A DNA stretch of 64,000 nucleotides. It comes from Pseudomonas massiliensis. GTDB lineage: Bacteria > Pseudomonadota > Gammaproteobacteria > Pseudomonadales > Pseudomonadaceae. The stretch's first letter is position 1. Each line of letters opens with the position of its first letter. The stretch spans positions 992,001-1,056,000 of the forward strand of contig NZ_CCYK01000007.1 in the NCBI RefSeq assembly GCF_000826105.1. The letters run 5' to 3'. Below the pieces are notes generated by a model. That model had not been told where the DNA came from and ran no database searches. It saw only the letters and a program-made list of their open reading frames with translations. This document shows positions 17,290 to 26,156 of this stretch, in pieces. The translations under genes and the position numbers were made by a program.

Positions 17290-18992
17290 TGCTCCCGGAC
17301 AGCCCCTCGGTCTCGGTGCTGATCGCCGACGACAACATGACGGACCGGATGCTGCTGTCAAGCATCGTCCGGCGTCAGGGGCACCATGTGCTCCAGGCAG
17401 GTAACGGCGACGAGGCGGTACGGGTGTTCGAGCAGATGCGGCCGCAGATCGTCCTGCTCGATGTCATGATGCCGGTGATGGACGGTTTCGAGGCCGCGCG
17501 GCGTATCAAGGCATTGGCCGGCGAAGCCTTGGTGCCAGTGATCTTCCTCACGTCGATGTCGGAAGACGAAGCGCTGGTGCGTTGTCTCGAGGCTGGCGGC
17601 GATGATTTTCTTCCCAAGCCCTATAACCAGATCATCCTGGCGGCGAAGATCCATGCCATGGAGCGCATGCGCCGCCTGCAGGCCACTGTGCTCAAGCAGC
17701 GTGACGAGCTGGCCCGCCACCATGGCCACCTGCTCAACGAGCAACGGGTCGCCAAGGCCGTGTTCGACCAGGTAGCGCATTCCGGATGCCTTGGCGCGCC
17801 CAATATCCGTTATCTGCAGTCACCTTATGCCCTGTTCAACGGCGATCTGTTGCTGGCGGCCTCCAGCCCGGGCGGAGACCTGCACGTGCTGCTCGGCGAC
17901 TTCACAGGCCATGGCCTGCCGGCCGCGGTAGGCGCGATGCCCTTGGCCGACGTGTTCTACGGCATGACCGCCAAGGGCTACGGCCTGACCGAAACCCTGC
18001 GGGAGATGAACGCCAAGCTCAAGCGCATACTCCCGCCGGACATGTTCTGCTGCGCCACCCTGATCAGTCTAAGCGTCAATCGGCGCATGGTTGAGGTCTG
18101 GAATGGCGGCATGCCCGACGGCTACTTGCTGCGAAACAACGGCGAGCGGGTGTTACTGTCGTCCAAGGCGCTGCCCTTGGGGATTCTTGCGCCGGAGCGC
18201 TTCGACCCCAAGACCCAGGCATTCCCCATTGAACAGGGGGATCGCATCTTCCTGCTCTCCGATGGGGTGATCGAAACCACCAACGATCGCGAGATGCTGT
18301 TTGGGGTGGAGCGTCTGGAGGCCGTGCTGGCGAGCAATCAGGACCGAGACCGCCTGTTCGAGGACATTCGCCAGGCCCTGCAGGCGTTCCACGGAGAAAC
18401 CCGTGACGACGTCAGCATGGTACAGGTGGCGGCGGTGGATTCGGCCAGCCTGCCGCCGGCAGCCTTGTCACCGGATCGTGGGCAACCGACCCCTACGGAC
18501 TGGACCGTTTCGTTCGAATTCCGTGCCGAGACCCTCAAGCGTTACAACCCGTTGCCGTTCCTGCTCCAGCTTTTGCAGGAGGTGCGTGGCCTGCGTGACC
18601 AGAGCGGCGCACTCTATACAGTGCTGACCGAGTTGTATTCCAATGCTCTGGAGCATGGCGTGCTGGGGCTGGAGTCCTCGCTCAAGCGCGACGCCGAGGG
18701 TTTCACCCGTTATTACCAACTTCGCGAGGAGCGCCTGCGTCAGTTGCAGGAGGGCTACGTCAAGGTCCAGCTCACGGTTTCGCCGCAAGGGGAAGACGGC
18801 GGTCGGTTGGTGATCTTCATCGAAGACAGCGGTGACGGCTTCGATGTCTCCGGTACGCTGAAGCAGGCCGGAGAAGGGCTTGGCTATTCCGGCCGGGGCA
18901 TGAGGCTTGTGCGGGCCTTGAGCCAGGCCGCTGATTGGTCCGATGACGGGCGTAGCGCGCGCGTGGAATTCACCTGGGAGGGTCAGGCATAA
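17289..18992 (+). CDS. hsbR: Response regulator HsbR-like: receiver + PP2C phosphatase + anti-sigma kinase
   Basis: A 567-residue three-domain switch. Receiver with Asp58 (IVLLDVMMPVMDG), coiled linker, SpoIIE/PP2C-type serine phosphatase (GDLLLAASSPGGDLHVLLGDFTGHG core GDFTGHG; FLLSDGVIETTN), and a C-terminal HATPase_c anti-sigma type kinase (LYTVLTELYSNALEHGVLG; FIEDSGDGFD; GYSGRGMRLV). It phosphorylates or dephosphorylates HsbA depending on receiver phosphorylation by HptB. Length is close to the P. aeruginosa protein. The ATG at 17289 overlaps the hsbA stop; a longer extension upstream lies inside hsbA. Confidence 0.9.
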   Translation: MLPDSPSVSVLIADDNMTDRMLLSSIVRRQGHHVLQAGNGDEAVRVFEQMRPQIVLLDVMMPVMDGFEAARRIKALAGEALVPVIFLTSMSEDEALVRCLEAGGDDFLPKPYNQIILAAKIHAMERMRRLQATVLKQRDELARHHGHLLNEQRVAKAVFDQVAHSGCLGAPNIRYLQSPYALFNGDLLLAASSPGGDLHVLLGDFTGHGLPAAVGAMPLADVFYGMTAKGYGLTETLREMNAKLKRILPPDMFCCATLISLSVNRRMVEVWNGGMPDGYLLRNNGERVLLSSKALPLGILAPERFDPKTQAFPIEQGDRIFLLSDGVIETTNDREMLFGVERLEAVLASNQDRDRLFEDIRQALQAFHGETRDDVSMVQVAAVDSASLPPAALSPDRGQPTPTDWTVSFEFRAETLKRYNPLPFLLQLLQEVRGLRDQSGALYTVLTELYSNALEHGVLGLESSLKRDAEGFTRYYQLREERLRQLQEGYVKVQLTVSPQGEDGGRLVIFIEDSGDGFDVSGTLKQAGEGLGYSGRGMRLVRALSQAADWSDDGRSARVEFTWEGQA

Positions 18993-19013
18993 TCCGCCGC
19001 CAAGGAGAACGAC

Positions 19014-19352
19014 GTGACCACACCACCGCTGGATGCAGAAGTGTTGGCCAAGCTGGAAGAACTCATGGGCGAGGATTTCCCCCTGTTGGTGGAAACATAC
19101 CTGAAGGATTCGGAGCACCGCCTGGGCCAGTTGATGAGCGCCACCGACCCTCAGGTCGTGCGGGAGGCAGCCCATAGTTTCAAGGGCAGCAGCAGCAACA
19201 TGGGCGCGCTGAGCCTGGCGCGGCTCTGTGGCGACCTTGAGAAACAACCCCTGGAGGCGCCTGCCGCGACAATCGCCCTCCTGCGTACACAGATCGCTAT
19301 GCTCTATGCCGACGTTCGTGCCGCTTTCCTCGCCATGCGGCGGGAGCCTTGA
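19014..19352 (+). CDS. hptB: Histidine phosphotransfer protein HptB-like
   Basis: A 112-residue HPt domain with phospho-accepting His54 in AHSFKGSSSNMGA. It passes phosphate from hybrid kinases to HsbR, closing the HptB-HsbR-HsbA relay. The start is a GTG with a good AAGGAGAA ribosome site 7 bases upstream. It ends the three-gene module; a sigma-54 promoter for fliK begins 16 bases after its stop. Confidence 0.88.
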   Translation: MTTPPLDAEVLAKLEELMGEDFPLLVETYLKDSEHRLGQLMSATDPQVVREAAHSFKGSSSNMGALSLARLCGDLEKQPLEAPAATIALLRTQIAMLYADVRAAFLAMRREP

Positions 19353-19367
19353 GTATCACTGAATTTA

Positions 19368-19382
19368 TGGCCCGCCTTTTGC
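19368..19382 (+). promoter_or_regulatory. Sigma-54 promoter of fliK
   Basis: TGGCCCGCCTTTTGC: GG at 19369-19370, ten bases, GC at 19381-19382, followed by T. It lies 48 bases before fliK. Confidence 0.75.
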
Positions 19383-19429
19383 TTTGATCCCTGCAACAGT
19401 TCATTTACCCACTGTGCGGGGTCCTTGTC

Positions 19430-20887
19430 ATGGCGGTCGCTTCAAACCCACTCTTGCAAATTGGAAGCCTGAACGGAGCTTCTGGCAAAACTCAAGTCAC
19501 CGCGGTCAGCTCGGTGAACAAAGCCGCTGATACCGCCAAGGACGCGACTTCCAGCTTTGCCGAGGTCTATGCCAAGGAGCATCAGGCGCAGCCGCAGAAA
19601 GCCTTGTCCAAGGCAAGCACGCGGCCAAATGACCATCTGACGCAGGGCGACAAAAAGTCAGCGGTGGCAGGCAAGGCTAAAGACGATAAACCGTCGGTTG
19701 CCGCCAGCGGCAACGCTTCGCCGGTTTCGAAAGCCGACAAGGCAAGTCGGGCCGATAAAACGGATAAAACCGATAAAACGGATAAGACGGATCGCGTCGG
19801 CAAGACGGATAAGGAAAACGACAGCGCCCCGGCTGACGAAGTCGCTGCAAACGATGAAGCGAACGTCAAGGATGCCGATCCCGCCGATGAAGCGGCTACC
19901 GCGACCATGACTGAACCGGCCTTGGCCGCTCCGGGTATGGCCGATCCCCAGCTACCCACTGCTTCCACCGACGCGCCCCTGGACCCGGGCCAGCAGCTGC
20001 AGGGGGTGCTTGATCCGGCACAGCTACAGGCCGTGGCTACCCCCGGGGCAACCGACGCCGCCGAGGATTTCGATCCGGCCGCCGATCCTCTGGCAGACCT
20101 CCCCATGGTGCGCATGGCCTTGGAGCAAAGCGCCAAGGCCCAGGGGACGACTTCGGTTCACGCTCAGGCCCAGGACGCTCAAACCCAAGCGGCGAGCGAT
20201 CCGGCCAGTACGTCTACGTTTGCCGAGAGCCTTGGGCTCGTTGGCGAGCAGCAAAAGCTCACCGATGGCGCTAGCGGTGCCACCGAGGAAGGCGGCATCG
20301 GGGCGATAGGCGAGCTCGAGGGCGGCCTGGGCGAAAGTGGCAACCGGGTCAGTGACCTGGGCGGCTCGCTGAGCCAACTAAGCCAGGCGGTAGGTAGCAA
20401 GGGCGCAGCCGCGGCCACGCCCTTGGCACAACCCTTGAACATGCAGCAGAACGGCTGGAGCGAAGGCCTGGTCAACCGGGTCATGTACCTGTCGAGCCAG
20501 AACCTGAAGTCAGCGGATATCCAGTTGAACCCACTGGAGCTGGGACGCCTGGACATTCGCGTTGACGTTACCGCTGACCAGCAGACCCAGATCAGTTTTC
20601 ACAGCGCGCACCTGGGTGTGAGGGAAGCCCTGGAAAGCCAGCAAGGCCGCTTGCGTGACATGCTGGCGCAGCAGGGTTTGAGCCAGGTGGACGTGAGCGT
20701 GTCCGACCAGTCGCGGCAATCCCAACAGCAGCAACAGCAGCAGGCTAACGCCCAGGCAGCCCATCGCGGCGGTCGTAGCGGGGATATCGCGGGTAGCGAT
20801 GGCGAGGATGCGGAGGTTTCGGCTGTAGCCCAAGCCGCCGCGACCCAGTCGGTGGTCGGTAGCAGCCTGGTGGATTACTACGCCTGA
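19430..20887 (+). CDS. fliK: Flagellar hook-length control protein FliK
   Basis: FliK measures hook length and triggers the FlhB specificity switch. The 485-residue protein has a long low-complexity, poorly conserved N-terminus with a run of (A/T)DKTDKT repeats (about residues 105-130) and the conserved C-terminal Flg_hook domain (IQLNPLELGRLDIRVDV...REALESQQGRLRDML), ending in a Gln-rich tail. The Asp-Lys-Thr repeat is typical of fast-evolving ruler regions. It has its own sigma-54 promoter and lacks a strong ribosome site. The next gene is convergent. Confidence 0.92.
   Translation: MAVASNPLLQIGSLNGASGKTQVTAVSSVNKAADTAKDATSSFAEVYAKEHQAQPQKALSKASTRPNDHLTQGDKKSAVAGKAKDDKPSVAASGNASPVSKADKASRADKTDKTDKTDKTDRVGKTDKENDSAPADEVAANDEANVKDADPADEAATATMTEPALAAPGMADPQLPTASTDAPLDPGQQLQGVLDPAQLQAVATPGATDAAEDFDPAADPLADLPMVRMALEQSAKAQGTTSVHAQAQDAQTQAASDPASTSTFAESLGLVGEQQKLTDGASGATEEGGIGAIGELEGGLGESGNRVSDLGGSLSQLSQAVGSKGAAAATPLAQPLNMQQNGWSEGLVNRVMYLSSQNLKSADIQLNPLELGRLDIRVDVTADQQTQISFHSAHLGVREALESQQGRLRDMLAQQGLSQVDVSVSDQSRQSQQQQQQQANAQAAHRGGRSGDIAGSDGEDAEVSAVAQAAATQSVVGSSLVDYYA
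19744..19812 (+). repeat. Short tandem (GATAAAACC/G-type) repeat in fliK ruler region
   Basis: Repeated GATAAAAC(G/C) 9-base units encode Asp-Lys-Thr triplets (DKTDKTDKTDKTD). The unit is 3 codons, so unit-number change would alter ruler length without breaking the frame. Confidence 0.7.
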
Positions 20888-21032
20888 GCCACTGGGCGTT
20901 GCCAGCGAAGCGGGCGTGTGGGCCTTGCCTCCACGTTCGTGGCTCGCTACGACGCTCAGCTGCGCTGTCGACTGCGAGCGCTGGATTCCCCACCCCCGGG
21001 CCGCGCGAGCGGCTTGCGGGTAGCGAAGGGTA

Positions 21033-24014
21033 TCAACGCGTGTGCAGCCAACTGGAAGTGGCACCGATACGGATCCTCCACCCCAGCGGGCAATAGCGGT
21101 GGGTATGCCGGCGTATCTCCCGATACAAGGCGCCAGCTTCCCTTGCTGGTACATAAAGCTCGTTGGCGATGCGGCAAAGGGCCCGGAACTGGCGAACGTC
21201 CGGCAACCTATCCAGCAACACGTCATTGAAGACACCAGGGCCGGTGACCTGGCTGATCCGCCTGGCGTAGGTGGTCACGCTCTCGGCGTCGCCAACGCCC
21301 TCATAGGGGCGCTGATAGTACAGGTCGCGGTTGGACAGAAAGCGGTTGTAGCTTTCCCGTGATACGTTTTCCAGCAACGGGTTGTCGGCCAGGGTCGCGA
21401 AATTGCTGGTATTGAAGCCGCAATGCAAGCCAAGCCGCGGCTCACTGACCAGATTGTTCAGCAGCAGACGCCCTGGCGACACTGTCCAGTCGTAACTGCT
21501 GAAGCCTTCGTTTTCAAGGGTGCTGCCATAGATGTAGTCATCCACGTCCATATAGACCCCTCCATGGAACTGCAGCAGGCGATAGCGCAGCACATCGACC
21601 GCGCTCGCGTAATTGATTCCGGTCGCCTGTGTGGCTGCCTCAAATTGAGCGTGATAAGGCGTATTGCTGAAATCATCGAAGAACGGAGTCTGGCGCAGCT
21701 CATGGATGCGCAGGTTGTCCGGCGCCTCGGCCAGATCGGCCAGCATCAGGCTTCGGTCCAGCGGATCGGGTACGTCCAGGTATAAATGGTAGGTGAAGGG
21801 TCGCTTGCCCTTGCCGGCCTCGCGGGCGTTGCGCAGCACGTTGTCGGCCAGCTGGCGCGGCATGCGCCTGCCTAGCCAGACGCTATGGATCTCCCTTGGG
21901 ATGGGGAGCCGCTCGGCCTCGGCCGTTTCCGGGATGATCCAGGGATAGTGCGCGGGAATGCCCAGCTCAGCCGTGGCCGCCTCGATTTCGGAGGTTCCGG
22001 GAGAGGTCGCGCGCGCAATATCGAAGGGTTCGAACCGACCTATGCGATCGTTGTAGCGAAAGGCCGACCCGAGGACGGTTCGCCAGCTTTCGCTGAAGGG
22101 ATCGAAACGTACGAGCCGTAGACTGTCTTCGACTTCGATCAGGTAGCTCGGTGCGAGCACGCTGCTCAGCGGCTGGCGTCGCACGCCTCGCAGTACCCGA
22201 GCGCTGGGCAGGTGCCAGGGCCTGGGCTCTAAGGGAGAGAGCAGCCGCAGCCGAGCCGGGCTCATTTGTGTGTGGGCCAGGTGGCATTCGTTCTCCAGCC
22301 AGGCGCCGTCTGCCAGGCCTTCCAGCTCCGCCGGGGTCAAGGCTCTATCCCGCTGGCCCAGATGAGCCAGGGTATTGGCTCGATTCAAACGCAGGTTCAG
22401 GCGTAGCGAGGCCACCCGTAGCCCCCGGGCTTGAATGCGAAATAGATGAAAGGGGCCATCGAAGTTGGCCTTGGCGAATGCCAGGGCACCTTCGGCGCTA
22501 CCGAAGGTTCGCAAGGCCGCCCCGTCAAGCATGGGGGGCAATCGAGCGAACTCTCCAGTCGGAGGCAACCCGTTTTCCAGAAAGGTCGTGACCGGTTGCG
22601 CTCGGCCAGCCTCTTGAACGGCGAAAAGCATGTCCAGGTCGGTGCTCTCGATCATGCCGCGAGCATTCAGCGGCTCTCTGGAAACGGGTGATCGAGGAAG
22701 CGCCGGCGTAGGTGGAGGTGACGCGTCTTCATCGGTTTCCCACGGCCAGTCTGCCGGTTCAGCCGTGGCCAGGAAGGGCAGGGTGAACAGCGCCAGCAAC
22801 CCTTGGCCCACGGCCCCCAGGATGGCCTGGTTGCGTTCTGAGCTGGAGCGTGCCTCTACTGCCTGATCGATGTACAGGCCCATGCCGGTCATGGCGGCGG
22901 CGACGCTGGCCAGCGCCATGGGCCAGCCGATGGGAGCAAAATCGGCGGTCAGCCTCGACAGTGTGGAAAGAAAGGCAACGGCCTGCGCCTTGCGCAATCG
23001 GCTGTCACTGGTCAAGGCATGGTCGGCGTTGCGCTGCATTTCGGCGTGGGCGCGTTCGGCCAGCCACTCGAAGGGGTCAAGCCCGGGGGGCAGGGGCACA
23101 CCGGAAACCGATGCCGGGCCTAGCTGACCTTGAGCAAGGCGGGCAAGTGCGCTGGTCATGGGACCATCATCGAAATTGAAGTATTGCTCCGCTTTCATCA
23201 TGGCGCTGCCGCGGCGCCCCTGCTCCATGAGCCAGAGGTGTAGCGCGGCATGGCTCGTAAAGTGCCGTACCACTGGGGAGTGGCTGAGGTTGTACAGGAA
23301 TAGTCCGGCGGAAGGTGTCTCGATACAGAGCACATTCCGGCTCACGGCCTTGTCGATGGCAAGCATCGAAATCCGCAGCCCGTCGTCAGGCATTTGGCGG
23401 CGGGCCAGGGTAGTGGGGCCGAACACCTGGCCTGTTCCTGGCGCCAGTGCGCCGCGCAGTTGCCGCAGGCCATTGGCATCGAGTTCGCCTTGCGCGCGGG
23501 CATGACCAAGACGCGCCAGGGCCATGGCTCGATTCAGCGTGATGTAGTCATCCGTACGTACGCGCCAGAAATCTGCCAGGCGGGTGCGGTATCGAGTAGC
23601 GAAGTCGCGCTTCCAGAATACGGCGCTCAGTTGACTGGGAAGCAGCCTGACTTCGCAGTGTTCATCGAACCGGGGCGATTGCGCGACGGTATAAAAACCG
23701 CTCAATTGATCGAGCACGTCAAGGCTGTCCTGATCAGCCGCTGGAAAGCGCTGGATGATCAGCTCGGTAAAGCTGCAGCTTTGCGCAGGCGGACCCTCAT
23801 GTGCCCAGCCGCTGTAGGCCCTGGGGGTGGACACTGCCTCGGTGAAGCGATGCCAGTGAATTTCGTCCGGGTCTAGCTCAGATAAGCCAAACAGATCCAG
23901 CAAGTACCGGCCTTCGTTCCTAGCCGCTCTGGTCAGATCTGGGTAGTCGTCGAACCAGCGCTGGCTCACATCCAGTAACTGGGCCCATTGATGAGTGCGC
24001 GCATCCTGTACCAT
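21033..24014 (-). CDS. Large predicted toxin: dermonecrotic-toxin-like (DUF6543-type) N-terminus with TcdA/TcdB-like glycosyltransferase C-terminus
   Basis: A 993-residue protein opposite to all neighbours. The N-terminal ~350 residues (QLSAVFWKRDFATRYRTRLADFW; DDYITLNRAMALARLG) resemble the dermonecrotic-toxin/DUF6543 modules of Pseudomonas. Two hydrophobic segments follow (about 361-383 and 397-418), a likely membrane hairpin. Residues ~705-993 look like a GT-A glycosyltransferase of the clostridial-toxin type: IHSVWLG at the start, then NYASAVDVLRYRLLQFHGG and the metal-binding DVD at ~823-825 (VYMDVDDYI). No signal peptide is seen. ATG 24014 is preferred because a GAGG site lies 8 bases upstream; an ATG at 24110 would sit inside the fliL sigma-54 promoter. 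Substrate and delivery route are unknown. Confidence 0.8.
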   Translation of the reverse strand: MVQDARTHQWAQLLDVSQRWFDDYPDLTRAARNEGRYLLDLFGLSELDPDEIHWHRFTEAVSTPRAYSGWAHEGPPAQSCSFTELIIQRFPAADQDSLDVLDQLSGFYTVAQSPRFDEHCEVRLLPSQLSAVFWKRDFATRYRTRLADFWRVRTDDYITLNRAMALARLGHARAQGELDANGLRQLRGALAPGTGQVFGPTTLARRQMPDDGLRISMLAIDKAVSRNVLCIETPSAGLFLYNLSHSPVVRHFTSHAALHLWLMEQGRRGSAMMKAEQYFNFDDGPMTSALARLAQGQLGPASVSGVPLPPGLDPFEWLAERAHAEMQRNADHALTSDSRLRKAQAVAFLSTLSRLTADFAPIGWPMALASVAAAMTGMGLYIDQAVEARSSSERNQAILGAVGQGLLALFTLPFLATAEPADWPWETDEDASPPPTPALPRSPVSREPLNARGMIESTDLDMLFAVQEAGRAQPVTTFLENGLPPTGEFARLPPMLDGAALRTFGSAEGALAFAKANFDGPFHLFRIQARGLRVASLRLNLRLNRANTLAHLGQRDRALTPAELEGLADGAWLENECHLAHTQMSPARLRLLSPLEPRPWHLPSARVLRGVRRQPLSSVLAPSYLIEVEDSLRLVRFDPFSESWRTVLGSAFRYNDRIGRFEPFDIARATSPGTSEIEAATAELGIPAHYPWIIPETAEAERLPIPREIHSVWLGRRMPRQLADNVLRNAREAGKGKRPFTYHLYLDVPDPLDRSLMLADLAEAPDNLRIHELRQTPFFDDFSNTPYHAQFEAATQATGINYASAVDVLRYRLLQFHGGVYMDVDDYIYGSTLENEGFSSYDWTVSPGRLLLNNLVSEPRLGLHCGFNTSNFATLADNPLLENVSRESYNRFLSNRDLYYQRPYEGVGDAESVTTYARRISQVTGPGVFNDVLLDRLPDVRQFRALCRIANELYVPAREAGALYREIRRHTHRYCPLGWRIRIGATSSWLHTR

Positions 24015-24104
24015 CACCGCATCCTCGTCGAAAAGGCGGAGCCTGCCGCGGCGCCGGATCGGTCCGGTGGTGCATAACGCAGCGCCAGCCCGTGCAGGAA
24101 GATC

Positions 24105-24120
24105 TGGCATAACACTTGCT
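24105..24120 (+). promoter_or_regulatory. Sigma-54 promoter of fliL operon
   Basis: TGGCATAACACTTGCT: GG at 24106-24107, ten bases, GC at 24118-24119. It lies 50 bases before fliL and upstream of the divergent toxin gene. A CTTGC...GCAAG inverted repeat overlaps its 3' side. Confidence 0.8.
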
Positions 24121-24169
24121 GGCTTGCCTGCAAGTGTTCGAGTACCCCTTATCGCGACGGATTATTGGC

Positions 24170-24676
24170 ATGGCTAAGAAAGAAGAAGACGCAGGCGCCG
24201 CTCCTCAGAAAAAAGGCAAGCTCAAGTTCATCCTGATCATCGTCATTGGGTTGTTACTTGCGGTCGGCGCGTCCGTAGGCGGAACCTGGTACTTCATGAA
24301 CAAGTCCCAACAAAAGGAAGAGAAAGCGCCTGACGCCGCCGCGGCGCCTGTAAAGGCTCCGGCGATCTACATGGCCCTGGACCCGGCCTTTGTGGTGAAC
24401 CTGACGCAGAATGGCAAGCAACGTTACCTGCAAGTGAGCATGACCCTGATGACCCACGACCAGGCAGCGCTTGACGCGCTTAAAGTTCATCTGCCGGTGA
24501 TTCGTAACAATCTGGTCATGCTCCTGTCAGGTCAGGACTTCTCCACCCTGGCCAGCCCGGTGGGCATCGAGATGTTGCGGCAGAAGGTGACCGCCAGCGT
24601 TCAGGACGTGGCGCAGAAAGAGGTTGGCAAGCTGGGCGTGGACCAAGTGTTGTTCACCAATTTCGTATTGCAATAG
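24170..24676 (+). CDS. fliL: Flagellar basal body-associated protein FliL
   Basis: Single-pass inner-membrane protein that surrounds and supports stator units. The 168-residue sequence has a Lys-rich cytoplasmic start, one membrane helix (KFILIIVIGLLLAVGASVGG, about 19-37) and a periplasmic SPFH-like domain (DPAFVVNLTQNGKQRYLQVSM...LSGQDFSTLASPVGIEMLRQ). It opens the fliLMNOPQR-flhB operon; ATG 24170 is the natural start since upstream in-frame sequence covers the sigma-54 promoter. Confidence 0.95.
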   Translation: MAKKEEDAGAAPQKKGKLKFILIIVIGLLLAVGASVGGTWYFMNKSQQKEEKAPDAAAAPVKAPAIYMALDPAFVVNLTQNGKQRYLQVSMTLMTHDQAALDALKVHLPVIRNNLVMLLSGQDFSTLASPVGIEMLRQKVTASVQDVAQKEVGKLGVDQVLFTNFVLQ

Positions 24677-24684
24677 GAAGACCT

Positions 24685-25653
24685 ATGGCCATGCAGGATC
24701 TGTTATCACAGGACGAGATCGACGCGCTGCTGCACGGCGTAGACGATGGCCTGGTACAGACCGAATCTCCGGTCGAGCCGGGCAGCGTCAAAACCTATGA
24801 CCTGACCAGCCAGGACCGCATCGTTCGCGGACGCATGCCGACCCTGGAAATGATCAACGAGCGTTTCGCGCGCTACACCCGGGTAAGCATGTTCAACCTG
24901 CTCCGGCGTTCCGCGGACGTGGCGGTCGGTGGCGTACAGGTGATGAAGTTCGGCGAATACATCCATTCGCTTTACGTACCGACCAGCCTGAACCTGGTAA
25001 AGGTCAAGCCGCTGCGCGGCACGGCCCTGTTCATTCTGGACGCCCGGCTGGTGTTCAAGCTGGTGGACAATTTCTTCGGAGGCGACGGGCGTCATGCCAA
25101 GATCGAGGGGCGTGAATTCACGCCAACCGAGCTGCGTGTGGTGCGCATGGTGCTGGACCAGGCCTTCATTGACCTGAAGGAAGCCTGGCAAGCGGTGCTG
25201 GAAGTGAATTTCGAATTCATCAACTCCGAAGTGAATCCCGCCATGGCCAACATCGTCGGCCCCAGCGAGGCGGTTGTGGTGTCGACCTTCCATGTGGAGA
25301 TGGACGGAGGCGGTGGCGACCTGCATGTGGCGATGCCGTACTCCATGGTCGAGCCTATCCGCGAAATGCTCGATGCCGGGTTCCAGTCCGACCTGGACGA
25401 CCAGGATGAGCGCTGGATAAAGGCTCTGCGCGAAGACGTGCTGGATGTGTCGGTGCCGTTGAGCGCCACCGTGGCCCGCCGACAACTTAAGCTCAGGGAC
25501 ATCCTGCACATGCAGCCCGGCGACGTGATCCCGGTGGAACTGCCTGAGGAACTGGTCATGCGCGCCAATGGCGTACCTTCGTTCCGGGCGCGGCTGGGCT
25601 CGCACAAGGGCAACCTGGCGCTGCAGATCACTACACCTATCGAGCGCCGTTGA
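24685..25653 (+). CDS. fliM: Flagellar motor switch protein FliM
   Basis: C-ring protein that binds CheY-P and sets rotation direction. The 322-residue protein has the N-terminal CheY-binding segment (DLLSQDEIDALLHGV), the CheC-like middle domain (GGDGRH; FTPTELRVVRMVLDQAF) and the SpoA C-terminal domain shared with FliN. The start follows an AGGAAG site. A second in-frame ATG two codons later is possible. Confidence 0.98.
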   Translation: MAMQDLLSQDEIDALLHGVDDGLVQTESPVEPGSVKTYDLTSQDRIVRGRMPTLEMINERFARYTRVSMFNLLRRSADVAVGGVQVMKFGEYIHSLYVPTSLNLVKVKPLRGTALFILDARLVFKLVDNFFGGDGRHAKIEGREFTPTELRVVRMVLDQAFIDLKEAWQAVLEVNFEFINSEVNPAMANIVGPSEAVVVSTFHVEMDGGGGDLHVAMPYSMVEPIREMLDAGFQSDLDDQDERWIKALREDVLDVSVPLSATVARRQLKLRDILHMQPGDVIPVELPEELVMRANGVPSFRARLGSHKGNLALQITTPIERR

Positions 25654-25691
25654 GTCGGCGCGTCGACATTCATGCACATTGAGGGATAACG

Positions 25692-26156
25692 ATGGCTGAC
25701 GATAAAGACACCTCCGCCGACGATCAGGCACTGGCCGATGAGTGGGCCGCAGCCTTGAGCGAGTCCGGCGAGGCAGGCCAGAACGATATCGACGCCCTGC
25801 TGCAGGCCGATGCCGCGGCGCGGCCGGCCGGCACCCGCCTGCCCATGGAAGAGTTCGGCTCTTCCCCCAAGCCTTCCGATATCCATGGCATGGAAGGTCC
25901 CAACCTGGATGTGATTCTGGACATTCCGGTGACCATCTCCATGGAAGTGGGCAGTACCGAAATCAACATTCGCAACCTGCTGCAGTTGAACCAGGGCTCG
26001 GTAATCGAGCTGGACCGGCTGGCGGGCGAGCCGCTGGACGTTCTGGTCAACGGTACGCTGGTCGCCCATGGCGAGGTGGTCGTGGTCAACGAGAAGTTCG
26101 GCATCCGCCTGACCGATGTGATCAGCCCGGCCGAACGCATCAAGAAGCTGCGTTGA
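25692..26156 (+). CDS. fliN: Flagellar motor switch protein FliN
   Basis: C-ring protein of 154 residues: an acidic N-terminal half and a C-terminal SpoA domain (LDVILDIPVTISMEVGSTEINIRNLLQLNQGSVIELDRLAGEPLDVLVN; core PVTISMEVG, LNQGSVIELDR). It forms a complex with FliM and docks FliH-FliI. Its stop overlaps the fliO ATG by one base. Confidence 0.97.
   Translation: MADDKDTSADDQALADEWAAALSESGEAGQNDIDALLQADAAARPAGTRLPMEEFGSSPKPSDIHGMEGPNLDVILDIPVTISMEVGSTEINIRNLLQLNQGSVIELDRLAGEPLDVLVNGTLVAHGEVVVVNEKFGIRLTDVISPAERIKKLR

Noticed and set aside
24015..24110. N-terminal extension of the glycosyltransferase toxin to ATG 24110
   Set aside because: The 32 added residues are Arg/Ala-rich and the ATG lies inside the fliL -24/-12 element with no ribosome site; ATG 24014 has a GAGG site.
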